Assembly (NCBI RefSeq): GCF_012641365.1
Contig: NZ_JABAIM010000002.1
Coordinates: forward strand, 248,001 to 312,000
Direction: 5' to 3'
DNA from: Leeia aquatica
GTDB taxonomy: Bacteria; Pseudomonadota; Gammaproteobacteria; Burkholderiales; Leeiaceae
Length of the DNA: 64,000 bases
Shown here: piece after piece, positions 56,876-64,000 of the stretch
How positions within the stretch are numbered: the stretch's first letter is position 1
How the letters are laid out: every line of letters begins with the position of its first letter
The notes under the pieces: generated by a model
What the model was told of the DNA's origin: nothing
What the model saw: the letters and a program-made list of their open reading frames with translations, nothing else
The model's database searches: none
Translations under genes and position numbers: made by a program

Positions 56876-57730
56876 CTAGGGAAGCCATAAGGCGGACAAG
56901 CGTACTTGTCGCTCCAGGCGAATGCTGCCTTGCTGGCTACGCTCCACCCAGCTCACCGTTCGCCAGTAGCGCCCACGGGGGAGTGTCAGTGGCGGGAAGG
57001 ACTGTGGCAAGACCTGTTCGTGCGCCTCATGCCAGACCGGCAGCCAGTTTTTGCGCCCCAGGTCGTAGATGGCCATCCGTAGCTCTGGTACAGGGCAGGA
57101 GGGGGGCAACGGGGGCGCAGGTGCAATTTGCCAGCCCTCTTCACCCGTATTTCTCAGCACCCCTTCCGGCAAGGCGGGTGGCAAAATCAGCCATTGCTGC
57201 TGAGGGGTGCCCCCCGGAGCCTTCCATACCAGCCGATACAAGCCCGCTCGCCAAGGCAAGGGTTCATCCGGGGTGGCCAGATCAAACTCACCGTTGGCTG
57301 TCCACTGAATGGGTGTAGCCTTGCTCTGCTGATCCAGCAGTACCGCACCATCTTGCCGGATCAGCTGCAGTTGCGTCAGCCGCTGTCGACTCACGCCATG
57401 CAAGCGTACTCGATAGCGCTGCATTAACGGCTCGCGAATCCGATCCAGCTCCAGTGTCCAGACCGGGTTGGCCATGGTAATAGCCGGAGCCAGCGTCTTG
57501 CCGCATTCCTGTTGCAACAGTAGCGGCCAGGCTGCGATTAGCTGTTGTTGCCAGTCCGCGTTGCCAGCCTGCCAGGCCTCCACCCAGGCGGGCAGCAGCG
57601 CATCGACCCGCCCTTCGAGCACCGCTTGATGAAAGCGCGTCATGGCATCCTGCCGCATGAACCACGCCGAGGGTGCCGCTTGTACACCCGCGCAAAAAAG
57701 GGCACACACCCAACCGGCCCCCCCCCTCAT
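56876..57730 (-). CDS. Secreted protein, possible DUF2861-like component
   Basis: A 284-residue protein with a signal peptide (residues 1-18, ending VQA). The first half is helical (about 25-95), with QDAMTRFHQAVLEGRVDALL and QECGKTLAP. The second half looks like beta-sandwich domains, with the repeating pattern RLVWKAPGGTPQQQWLILPP. The organisation recalls DUF2861 proteins that accompany the VxrAB two-component system in Vibrio; I could not confirm this. Its ATG overlaps the response regulator stop by 4 nt (57727-57730), so it is co-translated with it. The glycosidase-like gene follows after 100 nt. Confidence 0.6.
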   Translation of the reverse strand: MRGGAGWVCALFCAGVQAAPSAWFMRQDAMTRFHQAVLEGRVDALLPAWVEAWQAGNADWQQQLIAAWPLLLQQECGKTLAPAITMANPVWTLELDRIREPLMQRYRVRLHGVSRQRLTQLQLIRQDGAVLLDQQSKATPIQWTANGEFDLATPDEPLPWRAGLYRLVWKAPGGTPQQQWLILPPALPEGVLRNTGEEGWQIAPAPPLPPSCPVPELRMAIYDLGRKNWLPVWHEAHEQVLPQSFPPLTLPRGRYWRTVSWVERSQQGSIRLERQVRLSALWLP

Positions 57731-58380
57731 GACGGGCTCACGATTTGCAGCCGGTAGCCCAACCCGCGCAGGGTCTCAAGTGGCAGGCCCGGCAGCTTCT
57801 GCCGCAGTTGCAGGACATGGGTATCCACCGTGCGCGTGGTCGGGAAGTGATCGTAACCCCATACCTGATTCAGCAGCTCATCACGGGTCAACACTTTGCC
57901 CAGGTGCGATACCAGGCAGCCAAGCAAATCATACTCGGTACGGGTCAACCCCACTTCCTCACCCTGCCAGTACGCCTTGCGCTCACGCAACACCAGCTCC
58001 AGCGCCCCCACCACCCGACGCTCAGGCTCGACGCCACGCAGCTGTACCCGCACCCGCGCCAGCAGCTCTTCCACTGCAAACGGCTTGCTGATGTAATCAC
58101 AGGCCCCGGCATCCAGTCCGGCAATCCGGTCACGCACGTCGACCCGTGCCGTCAGCAGCAGCACCGGGATGGGCTTGAGTTGCAACCAGGCGGGCAACCG
58201 GTCCAGTGCATCCCCTTCCGGCAACTGCCGGTCCAGAATCGCCAGATCAACAGCTGGCCAGTGCTCCGGCACGGCGGCCATTTGCAGCAGCCAGTGGCAA
58301 CGGTAACCCTCGCGCTCCAGCGCCTCCTTTACCCCTGCACCCACACCGGGGTCATCTTCCAGCAACAGGATGGTATTCAT
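57727..58380 (-). CDS. OmpR-family response regulator, possibly VxrB-like
   Basis: A 217-residue regulator with receiver acidic pair Glu8-Asp9-Asp10 (LLLEDDPG), phospho-acceptor Asp50 in LAILDRQLPEGDALD, Lys in YISKPFAVEELLARV, and a winged-helix output with TRTEYDLLGCLVSHLGKVLT and VDTHVLQLRQKLPG. ATG at 58380 overlaps the kinase stop (ATGA, 58377-58380); the longer frame upstream is inside the kinase gene. Such coupling to the kinase on one side and a secreted protein on the other is unusual and marks a dedicated system. Confidence 0.87.
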   Translation of the reverse strand: MNTILLLEDDPGVGAGVKEALEREGYRCHWLLQMAAVPEHWPAVDLAILDRQLPEGDALDRLPAWLQLKPIPVLLLTARVDVRDRIAGLDAGACDYISKPFAVEELLARVRVQLRGVEPERRVVGALELVLRERKAYWQGEEVGLTRTEYDLLGCLVSHLGKVLTRDELLNQVWGYDHFPTTRTVDTHVLQLRQKLPGLPLETLRGLGYRLQIVSPS

Positions 58381-59795
58381 GCTTTGGGCAACACCAGGCT
58401 GAAACAGGTCGGCGGCCCCGACAGGCTGAGATGGCCACCCATACGCCGAATCATGGCTTCCACAATGGTCAGCCCCAGGCCCATACCCTGTCGACTTTGA
58501 AAAGGCCGAAGCAAGGCAGGCAACGCACGTGCCGTCAACGCACCTTGGTCCATGATCTTCAACCGCACCCATTTGCGGTCTGCTTCTACTTGCACCCTGA
58601 CTGCCCCCTGTCCGTGCTGCTGTGCGTTACGCAGCAGGTTGTCAAAACAGGTGGCCAACCAGTAAGGACTGACTTGCACGGCACCATCACAGATGACTTC
58701 GAGTGGCACAGATGTTTCATCCAGGCGTTGTCTGGCCCATTCGGCCACGGAGGGGAGATGCTGCATCGCAGCAGCCTCTGCACCGGACTGCAAGTAGTCT
58801 CGGCTGGCTTCCGCCAGTTTTCTCAACCGTACCCCATCATCACACAGGCGAGCAAACAGCGGGTGAACCTCGGCAGGCAAATGATCAAACCGGGCCCGTA
58901 ACCCTTCAATGGTCAGCCCAAGGCTGGCGATGGGCGTGCGCAACTCATGGGTCAGCACCTGCAGAATGAGCTGTCGCTCCCGCGCGGCGCGGCGGCGCAG
59001 CCAGAGCCGTTGCAACAGCATGGCCAGACTCACACCCAGCAGCAATAGCAGGATGATCCCGTACCATAGCCAACGGGGTGTCGGTTCTGACAAGCGCCAG
59101 CATCCCGCTCCCACCGGATACGGGCAGAAGCCTTCATCCCGCTCTGGCTGCCAGTGCAGGTCCTGCTGTGCCAGCAAGGGCTGCCAGACCTCCGGCGCAT
59201 ACACGCGGTAGCCGCCGGACTGCGCCATCAGCAAGCGATCTCCCGCCTGTATCCAGGGCTCACCATCCAGCAAGCGATTCAACTGCGCGTCATTCAAGCG
59301 GCTGAGCTGCGCCAGCATGCCCTGCTGGGAAGCTGGAAACACACGCTCGCGCAAATGGAGGTAGGGCTGCAAGGCAGCACGCCGTGCAGGCGCTTGCTGC
59401 AAGGTTCGCGCTGCATAACTGCCGCCGCCGGGATGAATCCAGCCCGAGCGGGCATACCAGGCATCTGGCAACGCGCGATTTTCACAGCGAGCACGCTCAA
59501 ACTCCACGGCGGCCTGCAGACCGGGCCAGTCTGGCAACGGCCCCTGGCATTGTTGCTGATAACGGTACAGCTGCTGCAATGCGTCGAGCGGGTAACGGCT
59601 GGTTTGCGGCTCCATCTGCGCCGGCTGCAGCAGGGGTAAGGGCAATGCCCGCTGCAGGTCCTCGCCACGCCACACCATCAGCACAGGCGCCTGCAGCATG
59701 GATTGGCGAAACCCCTGGTAAGCCTGGTCCACCGAGCCCGCAGCCGCATGCAGCAGCCATGGACAGAGCCACAGCAAGCCCAGCCAGACCCTCAC
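58377..59795 (-). CDS. Sensor histidine kinase with large periplasmic domain, possibly VxrA-like
   Basis: A 472-residue kinase from a GTG start at 59795 (GTGA overlap with the previous stop), giving a signal-like first helix (MRVWLGLLWLCPWLLHAAAG). A periplasmic domain of about 220 residues follows, with four cysteines (Cys83, Cys104, Cys224 and Cys232) and YARSGWIHPGGGSYAARTL. A membrane helix covers about 242-262, the phospho-acceptor is His283 in LTHELRTPIASLGL, and the ATPase has FDNLLRNAQQHGQ and GMGLGLTIVEAMIRRMGG. The periplasmic part recalls DUF3404 of Vibrio VxrA, a cell-wall stress sensor. That link is from memory and context. Confidence 0.82.
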   Translation of the reverse strand: MRVWLGLLWLCPWLLHAAAGSVDQAYQGFRQSMLQAPVLMVWRGEDLQRALPLPLLQPAQMEPQTSRYPLDALQQLYRYQQQCQGPLPDWPGLQAAVEFERARCENRALPDAWYARSGWIHPGGGSYAARTLQQAPARRAALQPYLHLRERVFPASQQGMLAQLSRLNDAQLNRLLDGEPWIQAGDRLLMAQSGGYRVYAPEVWQPLLAQQDLHWQPERDEGFCPYPVGAGCWRLSEPTPRWLWYGIILLLLLGVSLAMLLQRLWLRRRAARERQLILQVLTHELRTPIASLGLTIEGLRARFDHLPAEVHPLFARLCDDGVRLRKLAEASRDYLQSGAEAAAMQHLPSVAEWARQRLDETSVPLEVICDGAVQVSPYWLATCFDNLLRNAQQHGQGAVRVQVEADRKWVRLKIMDQGALTARALPALLRPFQSRQGMGLGLTIVEAMIRRMGGHLSLSGPPTCFSLVLPKA

Positions 59796-60775
59796 GCCGA
59801 CTTCACGCCCTGGTTGGCCCAATGTCTGCACTGCTGGAACCGCTCCTCACTGTCCCAGGCATCCATGATCGGTGTGGTCACCCTGCCCAGTAATTCCCGC
59901 GTCTTGGCCTTGTCTCCCTTCAGACAGGCAAAGTAGGCGAAGTTATTGATATTCCACTGATCCGGGTATTGACGCAGTACATCGTCCATGGCGTTTTTCA
60001 TCCGCGGCCAATTGACCTTCGTGTCTTGAAACAAACGATCGCCAAAGTAAGCTTCGGCAGCGTACCAGTAGACACGGGCATAGGGCCCATCACCATCGGT
60101 TGCCTTGTTATTGCGTGCCGCACGCGAAGCAATGCCCTCCAGATGATATGGTAATTGGGTGGTATTGCATCGGTAGTATTCCAGCGCTGCGAAATACATT
60201 TGATAGTGCGCGGGGAAGCGCGTCATACCCTCTTCCAACAACTTGTCGAACTCCTGGGGCTTCCAGTCATGGGTGCATCCTGCGTAACCAATCTGGACAT
60301 ACCAGGAAGGATCTTTGTCCGAAAAGGATTTCGTATGCAAAAGTAAGTCATAGCCCCGTCTCCAGAATAAAGAGGCCTGTTCTCGCCCCCTGTCCGAGCG
60401 TATCTGCCGCCCCCGTTCCAACAGTGCGGCCGCGTAGGCAATTACCGGCGTCGCCGAAGCGGGGAAACGCTTTTGCCAGCGCAGCAGCGTCTGTTCAACT
60501 TTGTTCCAATGTTGGTCATTTGCCAGGTCCATCCACGAAAAGCTCATGTAAAACTGCGTCAGCGCCCATACGCCACTTCCAGTGCGAGTTTGCCGATCCC
60601 GAAAAATCTGGGCCACCTTTTCCAGATCGTCAAACTTTTCCCGCTGCAAGCTCTCCTGAACCTGTAGCTTGAGTCGTGTCCGAAATGTCAGCTCATCCTC
60701 TGCCTGTACCGAAATACTCAGCAGCAGCATGAATCCGATCAACCCAACACGAGCCCAGCTAGTGCCAAACCGCAT
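59792..60775 (-). CDS. Secreted helical (TPR-like) protein of unknown function
   Basis: A 327-residue protein with a signal peptide (about 1-25, ending SVQA) and a mainly helical mature part with repeating Trp/Tyr/Ala-rich helix pairs (WKPQEFDKLLEEGMTRFPAH, YQMYFAALEYYR, and ARVYWYAAEAYFG). This resembles tetratricopeptide or DUF4034-type repeats. CAGGAGAGG lies before the ATG at 60775. It is the first gene of the coupled operon, its stop overlapping the kinase GTG start. A periplasmic partner or signal-modifying role for the kinase is plausible but unproven. Confidence 0.65.
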   Translation of the reverse strand: MRFGTSWARVGLIGFMLLLSISVQAEDELTFRTRLKLQVQESLQREKFDDLEKVAQIFRDRQTRTGSGVWALTQFYMSFSWMDLANDQHWNKVEQTLLRWQKRFPASATPVIAYAAALLERGRQIRSDRGREQASLFWRRGYDLLLHTKSFSDKDPSWYVQIGYAGCTHDWKPQEFDKLLEEGMTRFPAHYQMYFAALEYYRCNTTQLPYHLEGIASRAARNNKATDGDGPYARVYWYAAEAYFGDRLFQDTKVNWPRMKNAMDDVLRQYPDQWNINNFAYFACLKGDKAKTRELLGRVTTPIMDAWDSEERFQQCRHWANQGVKSA

Positions 60776-60881
60776 CCCACCTCTCCTGTGACAATTGCAT
60801 ATAAGCATAGCAGTTCGGCCTGATGCGCAACACGCCCTCCTGCATTACACTGCACCATTTGCCACCCGAGACGCCCACGCC

Positions 60882-61421
60882 GTGAAAACCGCCCTTCTTG
60901 TTATCGACATGCAGCAAGGCCTGTTCAGCACCCCGCCGTTTGAACTGGCACAGGTAATTGAGCGCATCAATCAGCTGACCACTGCAGCCCGTGCGGCGGG
61001 CCAACCGGTGATCTGGATCATGCACGAGAAGCCGGAGAGCCCGCTGGCGTACCAGTCTCCCGGATGGCAGCTGCAGCCCGGATTGCTGCGAGAGCCCAGC
61101 GATCGGGAGGTACGCAAAACCACGCCGGACTCGTTTTTGCGGACCGAGCTGCAAGCGCTGCTGGATGCGGAGCAGGTCAAACAACTGGTGATTTGCGGCT
61201 ACGCTTGCGAATTCTGTGTTGATACCACGGTGAGGCAAGCAGCAGCGCGTGGCTACCCGGTCTCCCTTGTCGCGGATGCCCACACCACGCACGACAAGCC
61301 GCACGCCACCGCTGCCGCCATTCGGGCCCATGAAAATGCGACCCTGCCCAATATCAGCAGCTTCGGGCCACGTATCCAGGCCCTGAACAGCGCTGACATC
61401 CACTTCAATACGGCATCATGA
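60882..61421 (+). CDS. Cysteine hydrolase (isochorismatase-like) family protein
   Basis: A 179-residue enzyme of the isochorismatase-like hydrolase fold. The catalytic triad is visible: Asp9 (VIDMQQGLF), Lys79 (VRKTTPDSF) and Cys112 (GYACEFCVDTTVRQA). An extra Cys109 sits three residues before. The GTG start at 60882 places MKTALLVIDMQQG at the beginning, as usual; the frame continues upstream without protein-like sequence. Members hydrolyse small amides such as nicotinamide, carbamoylsarcosine or ureidoacrylate; the substrate is not determined. It overlaps the GNAT gene by 4 nt and is divergent from the Vxr-like operon. Confidence 0.87.
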   Translation: MKTALLVIDMQQGLFSTPPFELAQVIERINQLTTAARAAGQPVIWIMHEKPESPLAYQSPGWQLQPGLLREPSDREVRKTTPDSFLRTELQALLDAEQVKQLVICGYACEFCVDTTVRQAAARGYPVSLVADAHTTHDKPHATAAAIRAHENATLPNISSFGPRIQALNSADIHFNTAS

Positions 61422-61963
61422 GCGTGCATATGTCACTCACGGCCCACACATACAGTATCCCCAGCTTCGAATCCGAACGTCTGCTGCTGCGCCCTTTCCA
61501 GCAGGCAGACTTTGAAGCGATGGCCCGTTTTTTTGCGGATCCGGTATCCCAGTTTTACGGCGGTCCCTGCTCACGAGAGGATGCCTGGCGCAAGATGGCG
61601 GTATACGCCGGCCACTGGCTGCTGCATGGCTATGGCCCATGGGCGCTGGAGGAGAAGGCCAGTGGGCAGTTTGTCGGCCTGTCCGGCCCCTGGTTTCCGG
61701 AAGGCTGGCCAGAGCCGGAAATTACCTGGGCACTGCTGCCGGAGCATCATGGCAAAGGCTACGCGACCGAAGCCGCTAGGCGTGCCCTGCAAGCGGCTTA
61801 TGAGTATTGTGGCTGGACCACGGCCATCAGCGTGGTCGCTACCGGCAATGTCGCTTCACGGGCCGTAGCCGAGCGTCTGGGGGCCCAGCTGGAAGCCACC
61901 ATGCCATTTCGTGGCGGCGAAGGCTGGCGCTTCCGTCATCTCTCCCCTGCGATGCTGCGCTAA
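61418..61963 (+). CDS. GNAT family N-acetyltransferase (RimJ/RimL-like)
   Basis: A 181-residue acetyltransferase of the RimJ/RimL-like class. It has SERLLLRPFQQADFEAMARF at the start, the acetyl-CoA pyrophosphate loop LLPEHHGKGYATEAARRAL (about 109-127), and VATGNVASRAVAERLGAQLE in the last core strand. The substrate is unknown; such enzymes acetylate protein N-termini or small amines. The start overlaps the preceding stop by 4 nt (ATGA), with an alternative ATG at 61430. Confidence 0.9.
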   Translation: MSVHMSLTAHTYSIPSFESERLLLRPFQQADFEAMARFFADPVSQFYGGPCSREDAWRKMAVYAGHWLLHGYGPWALEEKASGQFVGLSGPWFPEGWPEPEITWALLPEHHGKGYATEAARRALQAAYEYCGWTTAISVVATGNVASRAVAERLGAQLEATMPFRGGEGWRFRHLSPAMLR

Positions 61964-62265
61964 CCTCCCCTTTATACCCAGTCATGTCATGGACATGGTC
62001 GCCTGCCCCGATTCGACATCCTCCGGGGCAGGTCAGCCCTCCTGATCAACACTCTCCATTTTTTACCTCACGCTCATTCCTGCGTTCCCACCGCCTGTCG
62101 GGACAATGACCGCAGCATCAACGGGCTACCTCTCATTTTTCTAGCACCATAGATGACTACGTCATTTTTTATAATTATTTTTTACTTTAAATATCAATTA
62201 CTTAAACAAAGATTACATTTATATGCGATGGGAATTTTTATAGAAAACATGGGTTTTAACAAATT

Positions 62266-62295
62266 TTGACAATTCAAACTGGGCCTACGTACGAT
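62266..62295 (+). promoter_or_regulatory. Sigma70-type promoter of the FeeM-like gene
   Basis: A perfect -35 TTGACA (62266-62271), an 18-nt spacer and TACGAT (62290-62295) as -10. It lies downstream of the AT-rich block and about 75 nt before the start codon. Confidence 0.6.
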
Positions 62296-62327
62296 AAGAA
62301 AAAGCCTCACCAGACGCGTACGGAAGG

Positions 62328-62360
62328 GGCAAAGGATGTCTTTGGACACCCCCTTTTGCC
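62328..62360 (+). other. Leader hairpin before the FeeM-like gene
   Basis: GGCAAAGG (62328-62335) and CCTTTTGCC (62352-62360) pair with one bulge, enclosing a second stem TGTC-TTTG-GACA (62337-62348). The ribosome binding site AGGG starts 3 nt after its end, so the fold could influence translation. Confidence 0.5.
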
Positions 62361-62375
62361 ACAGGGATGAAGTAT

Positions 62376-63071
62376 ATGAGCAGGGAAAGTTACACCATTG
62401 CAGGACTGGAACTGTCCGCTGAGTCAGGAAAGTCATGCATCGTTCCGACGTTGCAGACTTACAAGATTCGCCTGTCACGCAGCGGCCAAAACCAGGCCTT
62501 GCTACACCGGATGTACGCCAGCCGGGGTTACAGCATGGAAACCACCATCAGCCATGCACCGGACGCCAGCACCATCGTCGCGCAGGTGGGCGAGAATGCC
62601 TTGGGCACCCTCAGTGTCAATTTCAAAAGTGAGGCCTTGTCTGCCGCACAGCTGTACCCGGAGATCATCAGCCGTCTGCATGCGGAAGGGCGTCGCCTGT
62701 GTGAATTCGGCCGCTTTGCTGTTGACCCCAATGTTCGCTCCAAGCGCGTACTGGGTGCCATGTTTCACATTGCCATGCTGATTGCCTGTCGCTTGCGCGG
62801 AGCTTCGGACATCGTGATCGAAGTCAATCCGCGCCATGTCGGCTTCTATCATCGCGCACTCGGTTTCAGCATCATCGGCGAAGAGCGCCTGTGCCAGCGC
62901 GTGAATGCACCCGCAGTGCTGCTGCATATCCCCATCGCTTATGCCCAGCAACAGATACAGCGCTTTGGTGGTCGCCCGGATCTGGCCGCCAAGGAGCGCT
63001 CGTTCTATCCCTATTTTTTCTCGCCAGTGGATGAAGCCGGCATCCTGAACCGCCTGCAACAGCTCGACTAA
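62376..63071 (+). CDS. FeeM-like N-acyl amino acid synthase (GNAT fold)
   Basis: A 231-residue protein of the long-chain N-acyl amino acid synthase family. It shows TYKIRLSRSGQNQALLHRMYASRGY at about 28-52 (in 20-residue terms, QALLHRMYASRGY), then GTLSVNFKSEALSAAQLYPE, CEFGRFAVDPNVRSKRVLGA and IVIEVNPRHVGFYHRALGFS, with NAPAVLLHIPI near the end. These match FeeM-type enzymes, which join an acyl chain from acyl carrier protein to an amino acid. The start at 62376 is preferred to 62367, because AGGG is 9 nt upstream of it but directly abuts the other. A ThiF-like gene follows after 39 nt. Confidence 0.85.
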   Translation: MSRESYTIAGLELSAESGKSCIVPTLQTYKIRLSRSGQNQALLHRMYASRGYSMETTISHAPDASTIVAQVGENALGTLSVNFKSEALSAAQLYPEIISRLHAEGRRLCEFGRFAVDPNVRSKRVLGAMFHIAMLIACRLRGASDIVIEVNPRHVGFYHRALGFSIIGEERLCQRVNAPAVLLHIPIAYAQQQIQRFGGRPDLAAKERSFYPYFFSPVDEAGILNRLQQLD

Positions 63072-63110
63072 GCCTGCCGGGTGGCATTTGATCAGAAGTG
63101 AGTACTTGTC

Positions 63111-63986
63111 ATGTTGTTTGACTATGGTGAGGCATTTTCCCGCAATCTGGGTTGGGTCACGGAAGCCGAGCAATCCACGCTACAGCGCAAACGCGTAGCG
63201 ATTGCGGGGCTGGGTGGCGTAGGCGGCAGCCATTTGCTGACCCTGACCCGACTCGGCATCGGCGCGTTCACGCTGGCCGACTTTGACCGTTTCGATGTCG
63301 CCAACTTCAACCGCCAGGCCGGGGCCATGATCAGCACGGTAAGCCAGCCCAAACTGGACGTGATGCAGCGCATGGCATTGGACATCAACCCACAACTGGA
63401 CATCCGACCTTTCCCCCAGGGCATCTCCAACGCCGACCTGGATGACTTCCTGACCGGAGTGGATCTGTATGTCGACAGTCTGGACTTCTTTGCCTTTGAC
63501 ATCCGGCGCGCCATCTTTGCCGCCTGCCAGCACAGAGGCATCCCGGCCATCACCGCAGCCCCGCTCGGCATGGGCACCGCTTTCCTTGCTTTCCTGCCGG
63601 GCAGCATGTCTTTTGATGACTACTTTCAGATGGCAGGCCAGAGTGATCTGGAGCAGGCCCTGCGCTTCTTGCTGGGTCTGGCACCCAGCATGCTGCATAT
63701 GGGCTATCTGGCGGACTATAGCCGGGTTCGCCTTGACCTCAAGAAAGGCCCGTCTACGGTCATGGCCTGCCAGCTGTGTGCTGGTGTGGCCGCCACGGAA
63801 GCGCTGAAAATCCTGCTGAACCGTGGCAAGGTCGTCGCCGCCCCGAGGGGAATCCACTACGATGCCTATCGGCAGAAGCTGCGTCATACCTGGTTGCCCG
63901 GCGGCAACCGCCATCCGCTGCAGCAGCTCAAGCTCGCCATCATGCGGCGAATCCTGCGTAAAAAACTGGCGATGGCACCCGCATGA
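63111..63986 (+). CDS. ThiF/E1-like adenylyltransferase
   Basis: A 291-residue member of the ThiF/MoeB/E1 superfamily. The ATP site is complete: GLGGVGG (33-39), Asp59 in ADFDRFDVANFNRQ, Arg68, Lys81 in SQPKLD and Asp122/Asp125 in YVDSLDFF, with Arg11 before the first strand. Only one CxxC (Cys220-Cys223) is seen, so a full structural zinc site is doubtful, and there is no rhodanese domain. Such enzymes activate a C-terminal carboxylate by adenylation. No ThiS- or MoaD-like partner gene is in the window. Pairing with a FeeM-like synthase suggests a carboxylate made by that enzyme, or a small peptide, as substrate. It is coupled to a further gene by ATGA. Confidence 0.88.
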   Translation: MLFDYGEAFSRNLGWVTEAEQSTLQRKRVAIAGLGGVGGSHLLTLTRLGIGAFTLADFDRFDVANFNRQAGAMISTVSQPKLDVMQRMALDINPQLDIRPFPQGISNADLDDFLTGVDLYVDSLDFFAFDIRRAIFAACQHRGIPAITAAPLGMGTAFLAFLPGSMSFDDYFQMAGQSDLEQALRFLLGLAPSMLHMGYLADYSRVRLDLKKGPSTVMACQLCAGVAATEALKILLNRGKVVAAPRGIHYDAYRQKLRHTWLPGGNRHPLQQLKLAIMRRILRKKLAMAPA

Positions 63987-64000
63987 AGCCAGACTGTCCG
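63983..64000 (+). CDS. Start of a third gene in the FeeM-ThiF operon, cut by window edge
   Basis: ATG at 63983 overlaps the ThiF-like stop codon (ATGA) and the frame stays open for six codons (MKPDCP) to the end of the window. Translational coupling makes a real gene likely, but its product cannot be named. Confidence 0.5.

Larger units (their letters stand above)
61964..62375. other. Control region with a markedly AT-rich core
   Basis: This 412-nt gap holds an 8-bp hairpin CCTGCCCC/GGGGCAGG (62002-62032) without a T tract, possibly ending the GNAT transcript. A short palindrome ATGAC-TAC-GTCAT follows, leading into T6 (62153-62171). Then comes a strongly AT-rich block (about 62154-62280), unlike the surrounding GC-rich DNA, a promoter at 62266-62295 and a hairpin at 62328-62360. 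No gene was seen. Confidence 0.65.

Overview
The window looks like chromosomal DNA of a GC-rich betaproteobacterium, most likely of the order Neisseriales (Chromobacteriaceae-like). The main clue is the gene order zwf-pgl-glk-hexR-pgi facing edd-eda, an arrangement known from Neisseria and Chromobacterium; protein similarities throughout agree. This placement is an inference, not a database result. No rRNA, tRNA, CRISPR array, prophage or intact insertion sequence was recognised. One compact repeat-like palindromic element was found (43749-43889).

Layout. 1-29: start of a VOC-type gene. 176-7317: a branched-chain-type solute-binding protein, then a trans-4-hydroxyproline degradation locus: dehydrogenase and 2-epimerase on the minus strand; deaminase, ketoglutarate semialdehyde dehydrogenase and a GntR/FCD regulator on the plus strand. 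Two TTGTATACAA-type operators lie between the two arms. 7495-11845: RNA helicase RhlE and a glutarate pair (CoA-transferase and glutaryl-CoA dehydrogenase). 12012-20331: a DUF1631 protein, ATP-type phosphofructokinase, an AraC regulator, a PEBP-like protein, QueF, a VOC protein and two secreted unknowns. 20486-28898: the complete Entner-Doudoroff locus with its regulator HexR and three HexR-like sites. 29000-31809: FmdB-like, DUF502 and aspS. 31858-37387: a beta-alanine module (P1/DmpA-type peptidase, semialdehyde dehydrogenase, omega-transaminase) facing a MocR regulator. 37479-41851: map-glnD-mltG. 41853-43598: YpfJ-type metallopeptidase, SUI1/YciH and DUF1993.

43939-45899 is a bufferin-type RiPP operon: a six-cysteine secreted precursor, a DUF692/MNIO maturase and a DUF2063 partner, followed by a membrane protein of unknown function. 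uvrB follows. Then comes a Cpx-like envelope stress operon (Spy/CpxP-like protein, response regulator, sensor kinase) with a perfect CpxR-type box in front of it. An IclR regulator, a CBS/CorC-type membrane protein and a glutathione transferase-like protein come next. 60775-54568 is a five-gene, mostly translationally coupled minus-strand operon: secreted helical protein, sensor kinase with a large periplasmic domain, response regulator, secreted protein, secreted glycosidase-like protein. It resembles the Vibrio Vxr cell-wall-sensing system. The right end holds a cysteine hydrolase, a GNAT protein and then, behind a markedly AT-rich promoter region, a FeeM-like N-acyl amino acid synthase, a ThiF/E1-like adenylyltransferase and the first codons of a third gene.

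The most unusual parts are the bufferin operon, the Vxr-like operon and the truncated FeeM-ThiF cluster. The regulatory sites are string matches made by eye. Gene functions are inferred from motifs, length and context.
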